Of a stretch of DNA of 64,000 bases, positions 26,768-35,589 are shown one piece after another; the first letter of the stretch is position 1, and every line of letters starts with the position of its first letter. The DNA is from Terriglobia bacterium (GTDB taxonomy: Bacteria > Acidobacteriota > Terriglobia > JAJPHL01). A model generated the notes under the pieces. That model worked only from the letters and a program-made list of their open reading frames with translations, had not been told where the DNA came from and made no database searches. The DNA is taken from positions 97,302 to 161,301 of the forward strand of contig JAJPHL010000066.1 of assembly GCA_021325275.1 (NCBI GenBank), read 5' to 3'. The translations under genes were made by a program, and so were the position numbers.

Positions 26768-27820
26768 ATGCGCGCATTCGCCGTCGCTGTTGCCGCTTCC
26801 TTTGCCGCGTACGCACTCTCCGTTCCGCCCGAGCCGCGATTCGAGTTGGCGTCGGAAAAAACACTGCCGGCCATCATGCCACCGAGTCACGGCGAGGCGT
26901 TTAGCGTGCTTTCGGCCGACGGCAAGTCGGTGCTCACCGCGCGGGCCGGGCGCTTGGGCAAACGCAAGCTCGACTCGGTGGTGGAGGACGAAATCCTTCC
27001 CGCCGGATCGATTTCGCCTGCGCCATTCGGGCAATGGATCGCGTGGTCGCCGAACGAACGCTACGTCTACTACATCCAAATCGAGCAGAGCCTGCCGAAC
27101 CTGTGGCGGCTCGATCTCAAAACACATGCTGCGGTGTGTGCGATCAAAAACGTCAGCGTTGCCAGTCGCAACTTGCCGCTTTTGTCGCCCGACGGTGAAA
27201 AAATCGCGTTCCAGCGCGGCCGCGAGATGATGCTTGCCGACGCGGATGGAAGCAACCAACGACCCTGGTGCGAGAACTGTAGTTTTTCGCCGTACTCCCT
27301 GGCGTGGTCGCCGGAAAGTTCGCGAGTCCTCTTTACGACGTTCATAGCGCAGGCAGTCAGCGCCCCGGGCAAGAATTCGGGACCGGTAATGCGGGTAAGA
27401 GTTTTCGATTTCAGAACGGGGCAAACGAAGGAATTGGGATCATGGAACGGCATCATTCCGTCGATTGTCTGGCCCGCATGGGATAAAAACGCGGAGAAAA
27501 ACGGGGATAACGGCGTGTTCCTGTGTTTGTGGTCGCCGAACACGAGCGCCATGCATAGCTGGAAGAATCTGTTGACCCACGGTGAACCGCGCGTATTGAG
27601 TCCCATCTGGCATCTGAACATCGCCAGTGGCGAACGAACGCAGGTGACGCAGCCGCCCGGCAGCTACCTGCGGATGTTCGGCGCGGGACCCGATGCATTC
27701 TCACTAGTCGCCGACCGTTCGCCGGAGCCGATCACGGCCTGGGACGCCATCACCAACGTCTTCGGTGTGGACATGCCATCGCGCGCGCCGACCACGGTGA
27801 TGCTGACGCTGAAGAAGTAG
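26768..27820 (+). CDS. Exported TolB/WD40-like beta-propeller protein
   Basis: A 350-residue protein with a short signal (MRAFAVAVAASFAAYALS). Blades of the PD40 type are visible: AFSVLSADGKSVLTARAG, WIAWSPNERYVYYIQ, LPLLSPDGEKIAFQRG and LAWSPESSRVLFTTF, all with S-P-D/N-G-x-x-(I/V)-x-(F/Y). Such propellers usually mediate protein binding in the periplasm. It does not carry peptidase motifs. No operon partners. Confidence 0.7.
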   Translation: MRAFAVAVAASFAAYALSVPPEPRFELASEKTLPAIMPPSHGEAFSVLSADGKSVLTARAGRLGKRKLDSVVEDEILPAGSISPAPFGQWIAWSPNERYVYYIQIEQSLPNLWRLDLKTHAAVCAIKNVSVASRNLPLLSPDGEKIAFQRGREMMLADADGSNQRPWCENCSFSPYSLAWSPESSRVLFTTFIAQAVSAPGKNSGPVMRVRVFDFRTGQTKELGSWNGIIPSIVWPAWDKNAEKNGDNGVFLCLWSPNTSAMHSWKNLLTHGEPRVLSPIWHLNIASGERTQVTQPPGSYLRMFGAGPDAFSLVADRSPEPITAWDAITNVFGVDMPSRAPTTVMLTLKK

Positions 27821-27886
27821 CGTTTCGCCCGTTTTCGTGTAGAATCGGAATTGCAGTCATTCCATCCAAGGAGGCGCCGACAGAAT

Positions 27887-27934
27887 ATGCGTGTTCATTC
27901 CATCGCCCGTGGTGGGTCTGTCGCGGCGGCCTAG
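27887..27934 (+). CDS. Possible 15-residue leader peptide upstream of rsgA
   Basis: ATG with AAGGAGG (27868-27874) upstream opens a 15-codon frame, MRVHSIARGGSVAAA, ending at TAG. The Shine-Dalgarno sequence is the strongest in this area and serves no other visible frame, although the 12-base spacing is long. An 80-base leader and a hairpin follow before rsgA. It could act in attenuation or as an upstream ORF. Whether it is translated is unproven. Confidence 0.35.
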   Translation: MRVHSIARGGSVAAA

Positions 27935-27985
27935 CTTCCCCGGCAGTTCGCGGCAGATCCTTACCCTTACAACTAAATAGGTATC

Positions 27986-28003
27986 GCGGACACGTGTGTC
28001 CGC
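27986..28003 (+). promoter_or_regulatory. Hairpin just before the rsgA ribosome-binding site
   Basis: GCGGACAC, a two-base turn, then GTGTCCGC: a perfect 8-bp stem ending one base before the AAGGAG of rsgA. It could modulate initiation. The stem spans an alternative GTG start at 27996, which argues against that start. Confidence 0.4.
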
Positions 28004-28016
28004 CAAGGAGCCTGTC

Positions 28017-29102
28017 GTGACCCTCGAGCAATTGGGTTGGAATTCGTTTTTTCAGAAACAGTTGAATGGAAGCCTCGCGCCCGCGCGCGTCCCCGCCCGA
28101 GTCATGGAGCATGTGCGCAGCAACATCTATCGCGTCCACACCGGATTGGAAGAGTCGCCAGCCACGCTTCCCGGCGCATTCCGCCATAATGCCGCAACGC
28201 GCGGCGAGTTGCCGGCGGTGGGAGATTGGGTTGGCGTCCGGGATACGGTCATCGAGCATTTATTCACGCGACAATCGGTCTTCTCGCGTCAAGCGGCCGG
28301 CGCGGTTGTGGCAGAACAAGTGATCGCCGCCAACGTCGACGTCGTTCTGGTGATGACGTCGTTGAATCGCGACTTGAATCTCGCGCGGCTGGAGCGTTAT
28401 CTCGCATCCGTGTGGGCGGGCGGGGCGATGCCCGTCGTGTTGCTGAGCAAGTCCGACTTGGTGGACGCGCACACAGCCGAAGAAGCGATTGCCGACGTAG
28501 CGGCAATCGCGCCGGGCGTCACGGTACTGGCGGTCAGCGCGACGGAGCGCTCCGATGGCGAGGGGCGCTCACTGAGCGACACGCTGGCGCCGTTGCTGCG
28601 TCCCGGGCGCACGCTGGCGCTGGTGGGATCGTCGGGCGTGGGAAAATCGACGCTCACCAACGTTCTCCTGGGGCGCGACGAGCAAGCCGTCACACCGATT
28701 CGCGACGGCGACGATCGTGGACGGCACACAACCGTCTCGCGCCGCTTGATTCCGCTCGGCGATTACGGCGCTTTGTTACTCGACACGCCAGGCATGCGCG
28801 AGCTGCAAATCTGGGACGGCGACGGCCTCGCACAGGCATTTCCGGAAATCGAAACGCTCGCGGCGGAATGCCGATTCCGCGATTGCCGGCATGAAGGCGA
28901 GCCGGGCTGTGCGGTGCGTCAGGCTCTCGACGACGAGCGATTGGACGCGCGGCGCATGGAAAGCTTTCGCAAGCTCGAACGCGAGCAACATTTTGCCGCC
29001 GTGAAGCAGGATGCGGCACTACGCGCTGAGCAAAAGAAGCGCTGGAAGTCGATGCACAAAGCGATCCGGAGAATGTATGAAGAGCGCGACAAGCCGAAAT
29101 GA
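28017..29102 (+). CDS. rsgA: Ribosome small-subunit GTPase RsgA
   Basis: A 361-residue circularly permuted GTPase that matures 30S subunits. After an N-terminal OB-fold (about 1-85), the G motifs appear in permuted order: G4 LSKSDL (about 142), G1 GSSGVGKST (about 203), G2 HTT and G3 DTPGM. The C-terminal zinc site is CRFRDCRHEGEPGC. GTG at 28017 is chosen because AAGGAG lies exactly six bases upstream; a GTG at 27996 falls inside a stable hairpin. A short coding-capable leader precedes it. The opposing TIGR03437 gene ends 28 bases after its stop. Confidence 0.93.
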   Translation: MTLEQLGWNSFFQKQLNGSLAPARVPARVMEHVRSNIYRVHTGLEESPATLPGAFRHNAATRGELPAVGDWVGVRDTVIEHLFTRQSVFSRQAAGAVVAEQVIAANVDVVLVMTSLNRDLNLARLERYLASVWAGGAMPVVLLSKSDLVDAHTAEEAIADVAAIAPGVTVLAVSATERSDGEGRSLSDTLAPLLRPGRTLALVGSSGVGKSTLTNVLLGRDEQAVTPIRDGDDRGRHTTVSRRLIPLGDYGALLLDTPGMRELQIWDGDGLAQAFPEIETLAAECRFRDCRHEGEPGCAVRQALDDERLDARRMESFRKLEREQHFAAVKQDAALRAEQKKRWKSMHKAIRRMYEERDKPK

Positions 29103-29130
29103 GAAATGGAAAGCCAGGATGCCTGTCCTA

Positions 29131-30717
29131 CTACGGCGTGACCGATACATTCACACCGGCCGCGCTCGACGCTCCATTGACGCGCATCACCACGGCCTGA
29201 CTTCCGTTCAGTCCCGCGGGAACCAGCACGTTCACTTGATAGAGTCCCGCGAAGCCCGCGGTGAGTCCGCTGTACACGACCGTCGCGTTCTGTCCGCCGA
29301 TTGTCACCGTGACGGGATTCACGGTCGTTGCGTTCGCCGTGGCGGCCGCGCCCGTGGCAATCGCGGGAGTCGTCGGGCCGAGACCGGTCGAGTAGATCAC
29401 CACCTGCTCTCCGGCCTTCGCGGGATTCGCTGCGTTCACGAGCGAATTGTTGCCGTGCAGGATCACCGCGTCACCCGATCCCGCGCCGTTCACGGTGAAG
29501 ATGCCCGGCGACGCCGCACTTAAATTCATCGTTTGTGCCGCGCTCGTTTGTCCCGCCGCGGTCACGGTCAGTTGCTGGCTTCCAGACGCCGCGCAGGTAG
29601 TCGGAACCTGCGCGTTGATCTGATTCGGATACACGGCGAACAACGGAATATTTTCACCGCACGCGCTCACTGAAACGTTGCCCAGCGAAACAGGCAGCGG
29701 CAACATAGACGCCGACGCGCTTCCGGACGCCATGAAGTTGCTTCCGAAAATACTCACGATTTGTCCCGGCGCCACTTGATTGTTCGGCGCGGCGACGTAA
29801 CTCGCCGCATTCACCACGCCGCCCGCATTCACCGACGGCGGACCGGCGATCCCGCCGATGATCGTGAATCCGTTGATCCACACCCATGCGCCGCCGGAGT
29901 TCGGATTCTGCGTGCCGGTAACGGAAATCTTCAACGTGTGCGGTCCCGCAGCCAGTCCCGTGACGGTGTACGCCGGCGACTGCGCTTGCGTCGTGCTGGA
30001 ATACGTGTCCACATTCACCGCCGTGCCCCCGTCCAACGAAACTTGCGCGATTCCCGAGTACGCATCGCGATATCCGATCCACGTAACGCCGGTGCCGTTG
30101 AAATTCAGCGTGGCCCACGCGCTCGAGTCCACCGCTTCGTTGGCGCTGCCGCCCGAATACGCCGACCCGCTGAGTTGAAACCAATGTCCGCCCCAGTTGA
30201 TCGCGGGACTGGCTTGCGTCACCGTGCCGGCGGTCGCCGCCGCGGTGCCGGGCGCGACGAGCGATCCATTGTCGATGTTGAATGCGTTCACCCAAATCCA
30301 CGATTGATTCGTGTTCTCGTCGTGCGAATGCGTGATCTCGATCGTCATGGTGTGCAATCCCGGCGCGAGATTGTGAACTTGATACAGCGTCGCCGTGTAG
30401 TTCGTGGTGGTGGCGCTTCCGGTGTCCACTTGCGCCGGCACGCCGTCAAGATCGAGGTAGCAGTATCCGGAATATGGATCGGACGTGCCGATCCAAGCGA
30501 TCCCCGTGCCGTTGAACGTGACGATCGCCTGCGAACCTTTCAAGTTCGCGAGCGTTGATGATCCGCCGAGTTCGAGTGAATTCGAGCTCGGATACCACGT
30601 GCCGGTGTAGGTGATCCGCGCGTCGTTTTGGAGATATTGATTGACCGTCTGCGCCGCGCAATTGACCGCGCAAAAGAACAATGCCCCGATCAAGACGCGC
30701 GACTTGGAGCGTGACAT
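29131..30717 (-). CDS. Secreted protein with tandem beta-sandwich modules and TIGR03437 C-terminus
   Basis: A 528-residue exported protein (signal to about residue 22, AVNCAAQ). Two related modules of about 130 residues follow (about 30-155 and 165-290), each with VTFNGTGxxWIGxxDxYSG, a DLDG/SLDGG turn and an HNLAPGLHTMTI or GLAAGPHTLKI strand, reminiscent of jelly-roll carbohydrate-binding modules. The last 230 residues are the TIGR03437-type domain (VNAASYVAAPNNQVAPGQIV, IFGSNF, NQINAQVP, QVVIYSTGLGP, GFAGLYQVNVLVP). That domain ends many exported acidobacterial proteins, and its role is unknown. A glycan-binding surface role is an inference. Confidence 0.75.
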   Translation of the reverse strand: MSRSKSRVLIGALFFCAVNCAAQTVNQYLQNDARITYTGTWYPSSNSLELGGSSTLANLKGSQAIVTFNGTGIAWIGTSDPYSGYCYLDLDGVPAQVDTGSATTTNYTATLYQVHNLAPGLHTMTIEITHSHDENTNQSWIWVNAFNIDNGSLVAPGTAAATAGTVTQASPAINWGGHWFQLSGSAYSGGSANEAVDSSAWATLNFNGTGVTWIGYRDAYSGIAQVSLDGGTAVNVDTYSSTTQAQSPAYTVTGLAAGPHTLKISVTGTQNPNSGGAWVWINGFTIIGGIAGPPSVNAGGVVNAASYVAAPNNQVAPGQIVSIFGSNFMASGSASASMLPLPVSLGNVSVSACGENIPLFAVYPNQINAQVPTTCAASGSQQLTVTAAGQTSAAQTMNLSAASPGIFTVNGAGSGDAVILHGNNSLVNAANPAKAGEQVVIYSTGLGPTTPAIATGAAATANATTVNPVTVTIGGQNATVVYSGLTAGFAGLYQVNVLVPAGLNGSQAVVMRVNGASSAAGVNVSVTP

Positions 30718-30791
30718 AAACTCACGCTACCAAGCGCGTCGAACCTTGTCTGTCTCGGAAGAAACAGCGCAGTGATCTATTTGTCGCGCCG

Positions 30792-30820
30792 TTCCCGGCA
30801 AGCACTGGGCCTGCCGGGAA
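30792..30820. terminator. Strong intergenic hairpin
   Basis: TTCCCGGCA, an 11-base loop, then TGCCGGGAA: a perfect 9-bp stem. It lies 16 bases past the stop of the glycine-zipper gene (minus strand) and 74 bases before the next minus-strand start. There is no U-run, so it may be an mRNA 3'-end stabiliser or a weak terminator. Confidence 0.45.
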
Positions 30821-30836
30821 ATGCGTAGAGAAACAA

Positions 30837-31853
30837 CTACTGGCGTTCCACCTCGATATCGTGAAACTCCATCACGTCCTCGCGCTCACGCGCGCGGATT
30901 TTCAGCCGCAGCGTGCCGATTCGATCGCCGGTGCGCCCACGGGCAAATTCAATGCGTCCATGGAGCGGACGATCGCGCGAAATACGGGCCGCCGCCCAAT
31001 CCTGGGAGCAACCGTTTTCGCCTAGGCACGTGCTGACCGCGCGTCGCATGTCACCGTCGCGTTCAATAATGCCGGAGTCGCCGCCGATGAGGATCTCCCG
31101 ATCGTCGCGGTCGCCTTCATTACGCACCCAAAGCTGGCACGCCACGCCGCCCTGGAAATGACTGGTGCATTCGCGGATGGTGACCGCAAATCCCAAGCCA
31201 TGTTGCGTGAAGTGCTCGTCGCGCTCGCGCTCCGGACGATACTCCTGCGGCGGTGCAGGGCGATACTCCTGGCGGTACTCCTGCGGTGGTGGAGGCGGTG
31301 GGGCCGCTTGCGACGGGCCGTTCACCGTGAACTCGAGATACGTCTCGGCCGGGATATGCACATTGCCGCCCCTCAACATCGCGGACGCCACGCCGGCTCC
31401 CGCGCCGGCTCCCGCGCCGATGGCCGCGCCTTTGCCGCCGCCAATCAACGCACCGAGTCCAGCGCCGATGGCGCCGCCGATAATGCCGCGCTTCGCGGCG
31501 TCGCCCTCATGGCGCGACGTCAGTCGAACCGTGGAGCCGACATCCACCGGAATCCAGCGGCCATAGACCCGAATATCGGCGACCTGAACAAAGAGCGAAC
31601 CCGGCCGCTCGGCCACCACACGCAGCCGCACATCGGCGTATCGCGGCGCCACTTCGCGTCCGTTCAATTCGATCGGATCCGCCAACGACGCCGCGTAGCG
31701 CCGGTTGGGATCCGCGGTTCTCGCGTCAATCGGCTCGATCGTCCGCACGCTCAAAACGGTGCCAGGGGGAATGTCTTGCGCGGCCGCCATTCCGCTGGCA
31801 ATCATTCCTCCCGCAATCACTGCAAAACAAAGAACTGCTGACACATTCTTCAT
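30837..31853 (-). CDS. Exported glycine-zipper protein of unknown function
   Basis: A 338-residue protein. A Sec signal (to about AAAQD, residue 27) is followed by a beta-rich domain (about 28-110), a glycine zipper (GIIGGAIGAGLGALIGGGKG and onward, about 122-158) that could insert in a membrane, a Pro-rich linker with QEYR repeats, and a C-terminal beta domain with four cysteines (ECTSH, ACQLW, STCLGENGC). The front half resembles proteins with an SLT/YMGG-like zipper. The full architecture is unfamiliar to me. It is transcribed divergently from the MFS gene. Confidence 0.65.
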   Translation of the reverse strand: MKNVSAVLCFAVIAGGMIASGMAAAQDIPPGTVLSVRTIEPIDARTADPNRRYAASLADPIELNGREVAPRYADVRLRVVAERPGSLFVQVADIRVYGRWIPVDVGSTVRLTSRHEGDAAKRGIIGGAIGAGLGALIGGGKGAAIGAGAGAGAGVASAMLRGGNVHIPAETYLEFTVNGPSQAAPPPPPPQEYRQEYRPAPPQEYRPERERDEHFTQHGLGFAVTIRECTSHFQGGVACQLWVRNEGDRDDREILIGGDSGIIERDGDMRRAVSTCLGENGCSQDWAAARISRDRPLHGRIEFARGRTGDRIGTLRLKIRAREREDVMEFHDIEVERQ

Positions 31854-31975
31854 ATAGCCCCCTTGGGGTCCTGGCCCCTAACATCATTGACTCACGTTTT
31901 CAGTCCGTGGTTACAAGCAAAGTTGCATACAAAGACCTGGCGAAGTTGTGCGCAAAACGTTGCGAGTGAACATGA

Positions 31976-31984
31976 TGCTAAGAT
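31976..31984 (+). promoter_or_regulatory. Extended -10 (TGCTAAGAT) of the MFS gene
   Basis: Identical to the extended -10 of the Wzz-like gene. Initiation near 31991 would give a 20-base leader holding the AGGGAG site. No -35 at proper spacing. Confidence 0.45.
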
Positions 31985-32011
31985 TGCGCAGTTGTTCCTC
32001 AGGGAGATACT

Positions 32012-33250
32012 GTGCGCCGCTGGGTTGTGCTTGCGCTGGTTTTTGCAGGAATTCTGATCAGCTATTTGGACCGTGGCAACCTGAGTCTCGCGGCCGTGCC
32101 CGTCATGCGCGAGTTCGGATACTCGTCCGTGCAAGTCGGCGTTCTTCTCTCCTGTTTCTTCTGGACTTATGGATTGTTGCAAGTGCCGAGCGGAATCGCG
32201 ATCGATCGCTTCGGCATCAAACGGATTTATGCGTCGGCCTTTTTCGTTTGGTCGCTGGCATCGGCGAGCGTAGGACTGAGCCGCGGATTCAGCACGTTTC
32301 TCGCGGCGCGACTGCTGCTCGGCGTCGCCGAATCGGTGGCGCCGATCGCGAGTCTTTCGTACATCCGGCAAAATTTCACGGCCAAAGACCAAGGTTTGCC
32401 GATGGGAATCTACATCGCCGGAACAACGCTGGGGCCGGCCGTGGGAACTTTGCTCGGCACCAACATCCTGAACTCGCTCGGTTGGCGGTCGCTGTTCATC
32501 ACCACGGGATTGGGCGCGCTTTTGTGGCTCGTTCCGTGGCTTCTGCTTGTGCCGGACGCGGGCGCACCGGTACAACTGGAAACGAAATCGAAACCTGTTT
32601 CACGAGAGTTGCTCAGCACGCTCGGACAACCAGGCGCGCTGATGATGAGCGCTTTCGTTTTCCTTTATTCCTACTATTGGTATTTCGTTTTGACGTGGGT
32701 ACCGTCGTATTTGGTGCTGGTGCACAAGTTCAACACGCTGGAGATGGGCAGCGTGCTCTCGGTGCCGTTGTTCGGCATGGCAATTTGTGCCGTCGCCGGC
32801 GGCGCCGCGGCCGACTTTCTGATCCGCTGCACGAATCAAGGGATTCGCGTGCGAATTTGGTTCATGTGCGTGGGTATGATCGGGTGTGGCTCGATTCTGC
32901 TCCTTACCGCCGTTTCCGACCGCCGGTTTGTGATGCCGATTCTGTTTGTATCGGCGTGCTCAGCGGGAATCGGCAACACCAACTACTGGTCGTTGGCGCA
33001 AATCTTGTCGCCCGCGGAAATGGTGGGACGCAGCATCGGTTATCTGAACACGTTAGCGCAAGCGGCCGGCGCGACTGCGCCGTTGCTGACCGGATTCCTG
33101 CTCGGCCATTCGCAACGATTCGGCGTAGCGCTGATGGTCGCGGGAATCTGCCCGCTCGCCGCCGCGTTGTGCGCCGGCGCCGTGGGCGCCGGACGTCTGG
33201 AAGTATTTCGGGAGCGGTTCGCGGCCATTCACTCCGGAAGCGCGTCGTAA
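32012..33250 (+). CDS. MFS transporter, anion:cation symporter-like
   Basis: A 412-residue protein with twelve predicted helices. The N-terminal LDRGNLSLAAVPVMREFG and GLLQVPSGIAIDRFGIKRIY motifs are characteristic of the ACS (phthalate/hexuronate/glucarate) branch. A hydrophilic loop near residue 190 separates the halves. GTG at 32012 follows AGGGAG by five or six bases. The gene converges on an M19 dipeptidase gene and overlaps it by 22 bases. The substrate is probably an organic anion or sugar acid, but the exact one cannot be read. Confidence 0.88.
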   Translation: MRRWVVLALVFAGILISYLDRGNLSLAAVPVMREFGYSSVQVGVLLSCFFWTYGLLQVPSGIAIDRFGIKRIYASAFFVWSLASASVGLSRGFSTFLAARLLLGVAESVAPIASLSYIRQNFTAKDQGLPMGIYIAGTTLGPAVGTLLGTNILNSLGWRSLFITTGLGALLWLVPWLLLVPDAGAPVQLETKSKPVSRELLSTLGQPGALMMSAFVFLYSYYWYFVLTWVPSYLVLVHKFNTLEMGSVLSVPLFGMAICAVAGGAAADFLIRCTNQGIRVRIWFMCVGMIGCGSILLLTAVSDRRFVMPILFVSACSAGIGNTNYWSLAQILSPAEMVGRSIGYLNTLAQAAGATAPLLTGFLLGHSQRFGVALMVAGICPLAAALCAGAVGAGRLEVFRERFAAIHSGSAS

Positions 33251-34305
33251 AAAAATTCAAACCAGTTGCGCCACATGACTCCCTCGACGTCGCTGGCCGA
33301 GTATCCTCGCTTTGAAAGTAGCGCCGGAATTTTCTGCAAATCGGCGATCGTGTCGAGGTCGCGCGGAGATTGTTCCGTGCCGAAGCCGCCGTCGAGATCG
33401 CTGCCGATCGCCGCGTGCCGCGCGTTGCCGGCCAATTGACACACATGATCGATGTGATCGACAACGGCGTCAAGTCCGATCAAGGAACGCGGCGTTTGGG
33501 ACGGCACGTAGTCTGGATGGAGCATCCACGCGTCGCACGCAGCGCCGATTACCGCGCGCCGTCCGATGAGCGCGCGAATCTGTTCGTCGGTTAACTGGCG
33601 CTGTCCCGGCACCAGAGCACGGCAATTGTGGTGACTCGCGAGAACGCGACCGCGAAACGCTGTGAGCGCTTGCGAAAATGCCTCGTCGGCCAGATGCGTC
33701 ACGTCGAGGACCATGCCGCACTCCGCCATCGCCATGAGCAAATCGCGGCCTTGGGGCGTCAAGCCGCCGGCCGATCCCGTGCCGTGAGCATACGCGGTGA
33801 CGCCATAATGAACCGGCTCGAGGACGCGCAGTCCAGCGGCCCACCATTGCGCGACATCTCTGGGCGACAAGATCGGGTCGGCGCCTTCCATCGCGAGAAT
33901 GAATCCCAACGGCGCGCCCGCGCGGCGATCGCGCCCCGCGTCGATCCACTCCTCTACGTGCGCTGTCAGCGTCCGTCGATCTTTGATCATGCGCATGCGT
34001 CGCGTGGATTCCATCAGGCGATAAAACGCCAGTTGTCCCTGGCTCATCGCCCACGCCAACTCCCGCGAGCGAAAGTCGAGCAACGGGACGCCTTGTCCGC
34101 TGGAGCGCGAGAGAATCGTCGCCAGGCAGACGATCACTTCGCCCTTGTGCATCTCCGGAAGGGACACCGTATTGTGACCGCGCCGCGGGTCGGTCATTCC
34201 CGCTTCCGACCGCCGGATTTCGGCGATGCTCAGCGTAAGATCTCGATTCCAATTCAGCGCATTCCACGCCAGGTCCAAGTGCGAATCGATGATGAACACC
34301 ACCAA
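33229..34305 (-). CDS. Membrane dipeptidase-like zinc peptidase (M19)
   Basis: A 358-residue cytoplasmic-looking M19 protein. Metal ligands follow family order: DSHLDLAW (H-x-D near the N-terminus), FILAMEGADP (bridging acid), LDVTHLADEAF (His), LASHHNCRAL (His) and IGSDLDGGFG (Asp). Family members cleave dipeptides, often with D-residues at the second position. The start is uncertain: TTG at 34305 or GTG at 34302 or 34299, with no Shine-Dalgarno sequence. The first base is 18 bases from the divergent metallophosphoesterase ATG, so the two promoters must overlap. Confidence 0.85.
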   Translation of the reverse strand: MVVFIIDSHLDLAWNALNWNRDLTLSIAEIRRSEAGMTDPRRGHNTVSLPEMHKGEVIVCLATILSRSSGQGVPLLDFRSRELAWAMSQGQLAFYRLMESTRRMRMIKDRRTLTAHVEEWIDAGRDRRAGAPLGFILAMEGADPILSPRDVAQWWAAGLRVLEPVHYGVTAYAHGTGSAGGLTPQGRDLLMAMAECGMVLDVTHLADEAFSQALTAFRGRVLASHHNCRALVPGQRQLTDEQIRALIGRRAVIGAACDAWMLHPDYVPSQTPRSLIGLDAVVDHIDHVCQLAGNARHAAIGSDLDGGFGTEQSPRDLDTIADLQKIPALLSKRGYSASDVEGVMWRNWFEFFYDALPE

Positions 34306-34306
34306 A

Positions 34307-34315
34307 TGCTATCCT
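34307..34315 (+). promoter_or_regulatory. Extended -10 (TGCTATCCT), possibly bidirectional
   Basis: On the plus strand TGC-TATCCT ends eight bases before the ATG at 34324. On the minus strand the same 18-base gap reads TAGGAT and TAGCAT, usable as -10 for the dipeptidase gene. Both -35 regions would lie inside the opposing genes. Confidence 0.4.
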
Positions 34316-34323
34316 ATTTCTAG

Positions 34324-35589
34324 ATGCCCTTTTTCCTGCTGGTCCTCACCGCGATCGTTGCGGGGCTCAATTTCTACCTGTACCGCAAGGCGAGGCGGTT
34401 CCTGCCAACGCGCTTCCGGTGGACCGTGCCGGTGTGGTTCGGCGCAGTCAACGCGCCGATGGCGTTCATTTTCGCCGTCTACGCCAGCGGGCACAATTTG
34501 AATGAAGTTCCGTTGCCCCTACTGAAAGTGCTGTGTTATCCGTTCTTCGCCTGGATCGCCACGCTAATGGCTTTCCTGCTGATCAGCGTTCCCGCCGATT
34601 TATTGGCGGCGATGGGACGCGCCGTCGTGCGCGTCGTGAAGATCCTGCGCGACCACGATGACGAGAGCGATGTCAACGCCGGCAGCTTGAATCTGGCCCG
34701 CCGCGGATTTCTCACCAGCGCCGCGGGCGTTGTCGCGCCGCTTCTCTACGGCATCTCGATGAAAGGCGTTTACAGTTGGCACGACCTCGACATCTCGCCC
34801 GTACAAACCGTCGCGATTCCGGGACTCGGCCGCGCCTTCGACGGCATGACGATCACGCAGATTTCCGATCTGCACACCGGCGCGTTCATCCGCCAGCCGG
34901 AGCTCGATCGCGTGGTGGCGGCGGCCAACGCGCTGCGCGGCGATTTGCTGGTGGTCACCGGCGACTTCATGGACAACTCGACGGAGCTGCTCGACGTGGC
35001 GCGGCAATCGCTGGCTCGCCTACGCGCGCCGCTTGGCGTGTTTGGCATTCTCGGCAATCACGATTACTATTCCGACCGCGCGACGGCGCATTATCCGGGA
35101 TGCCTCGAGATCATGGGCGCGATGCGCGCGGCCGGAATCCACATGCTGCGCGACGCTCACGAAGAAATTCGCTCGGGCGCTGATCGATTCATCCTAGGCG
35201 GCGTCGATTGGACCGGCCTGCGCCGCGGCAATCCCAACTCCTACGACGGACCGGCAGCGGTTCGGTCGCTACAACGTACATTTTCCGGAACGGACACCGG
35301 CGTGCCGCGCATCTTGCTGGCGCATCATCCGCACATTTTTTTCGATTCCCCCACATTCGACGTGGCCCTGACGCTGGCCGGTCACACGCACGGCGGCGGA
35401 CAAGTGGTGGTGGCGGAAGTGCACGGACAACCGATCGCGGTGGGCACGCCGGTCTTTCGTTTCGTCAGCGGAATCTATCGCGACGGCGTGGCGACGCTAT
35501 ACGTGAATCGCGGCATCGGTTATGTGGGATTGCCGATTCGACTGAATTGTCCGCCGGAAATCAGCCGATTCAAGTTAGTTCGCGGGTGA
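34324..35589 (+). CDS. Membrane-anchored metallophosphoesterase
   Basis: A 421-residue protein. Three or four N-terminal helices (about 3-20, 35-55, 70-95) precede a calcineurin-like phosphoesterase domain from about residue 165. All five metal motifs are present: ISDLHTG, VTGDFMDN, LGNHDYY, LAHHPHI and LAGHTHGGG. The segment before the domain (LARRGFLTSAAGVVAPLLYG) resembles a Tat signal and may instead be an extra membrane pass. YkuE/LpxH-like relatives act on lipid or nucleotide phosphates. It is divergent from the M19 gene. The 3' end overlaps the convergent membrane protein gene by 20 bases. Confidence 0.87.
   Translation: MPFFLLVLTAIVAGLNFYLYRKARRFLPTRFRWTVPVWFGAVNAPMAFIFAVYASGHNLNEVPLPLLKVLCYPFFAWIATLMAFLLISVPADLLAAMGRAVVRVVKILRDHDDESDVNAGSLNLARRGFLTSAAGVVAPLLYGISMKGVYSWHDLDISPVQTVAIPGLGRAFDGMTITQISDLHTGAFIRQPELDRVVAAANALRGDLLVVTGDFMDNSTELLDVARQSLARLRAPLGVFGILGNHDYYSDRATAHYPGCLEIMGAMRAAGIHMLRDAHEEIRSGADRFILGGVDWTGLRRGNPNSYDGPAAVRSLQRTFSGTDTGVPRILLAHHPHIFFDSPTFDVALTLAGHTHGGGQVVVAEVHGQPIAVGTPVFRFVSGIYRDGVATLYVNRGIGYVGLPIRLNCPPEISRFKLVRG

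Noticed and set aside
27750..28259. 169-residue minus-strand frame over the rsgA leader
   Set aside because: It is a shadow spanning the end of one gene and the start of another, and it would remove the leader and hairpin signals.
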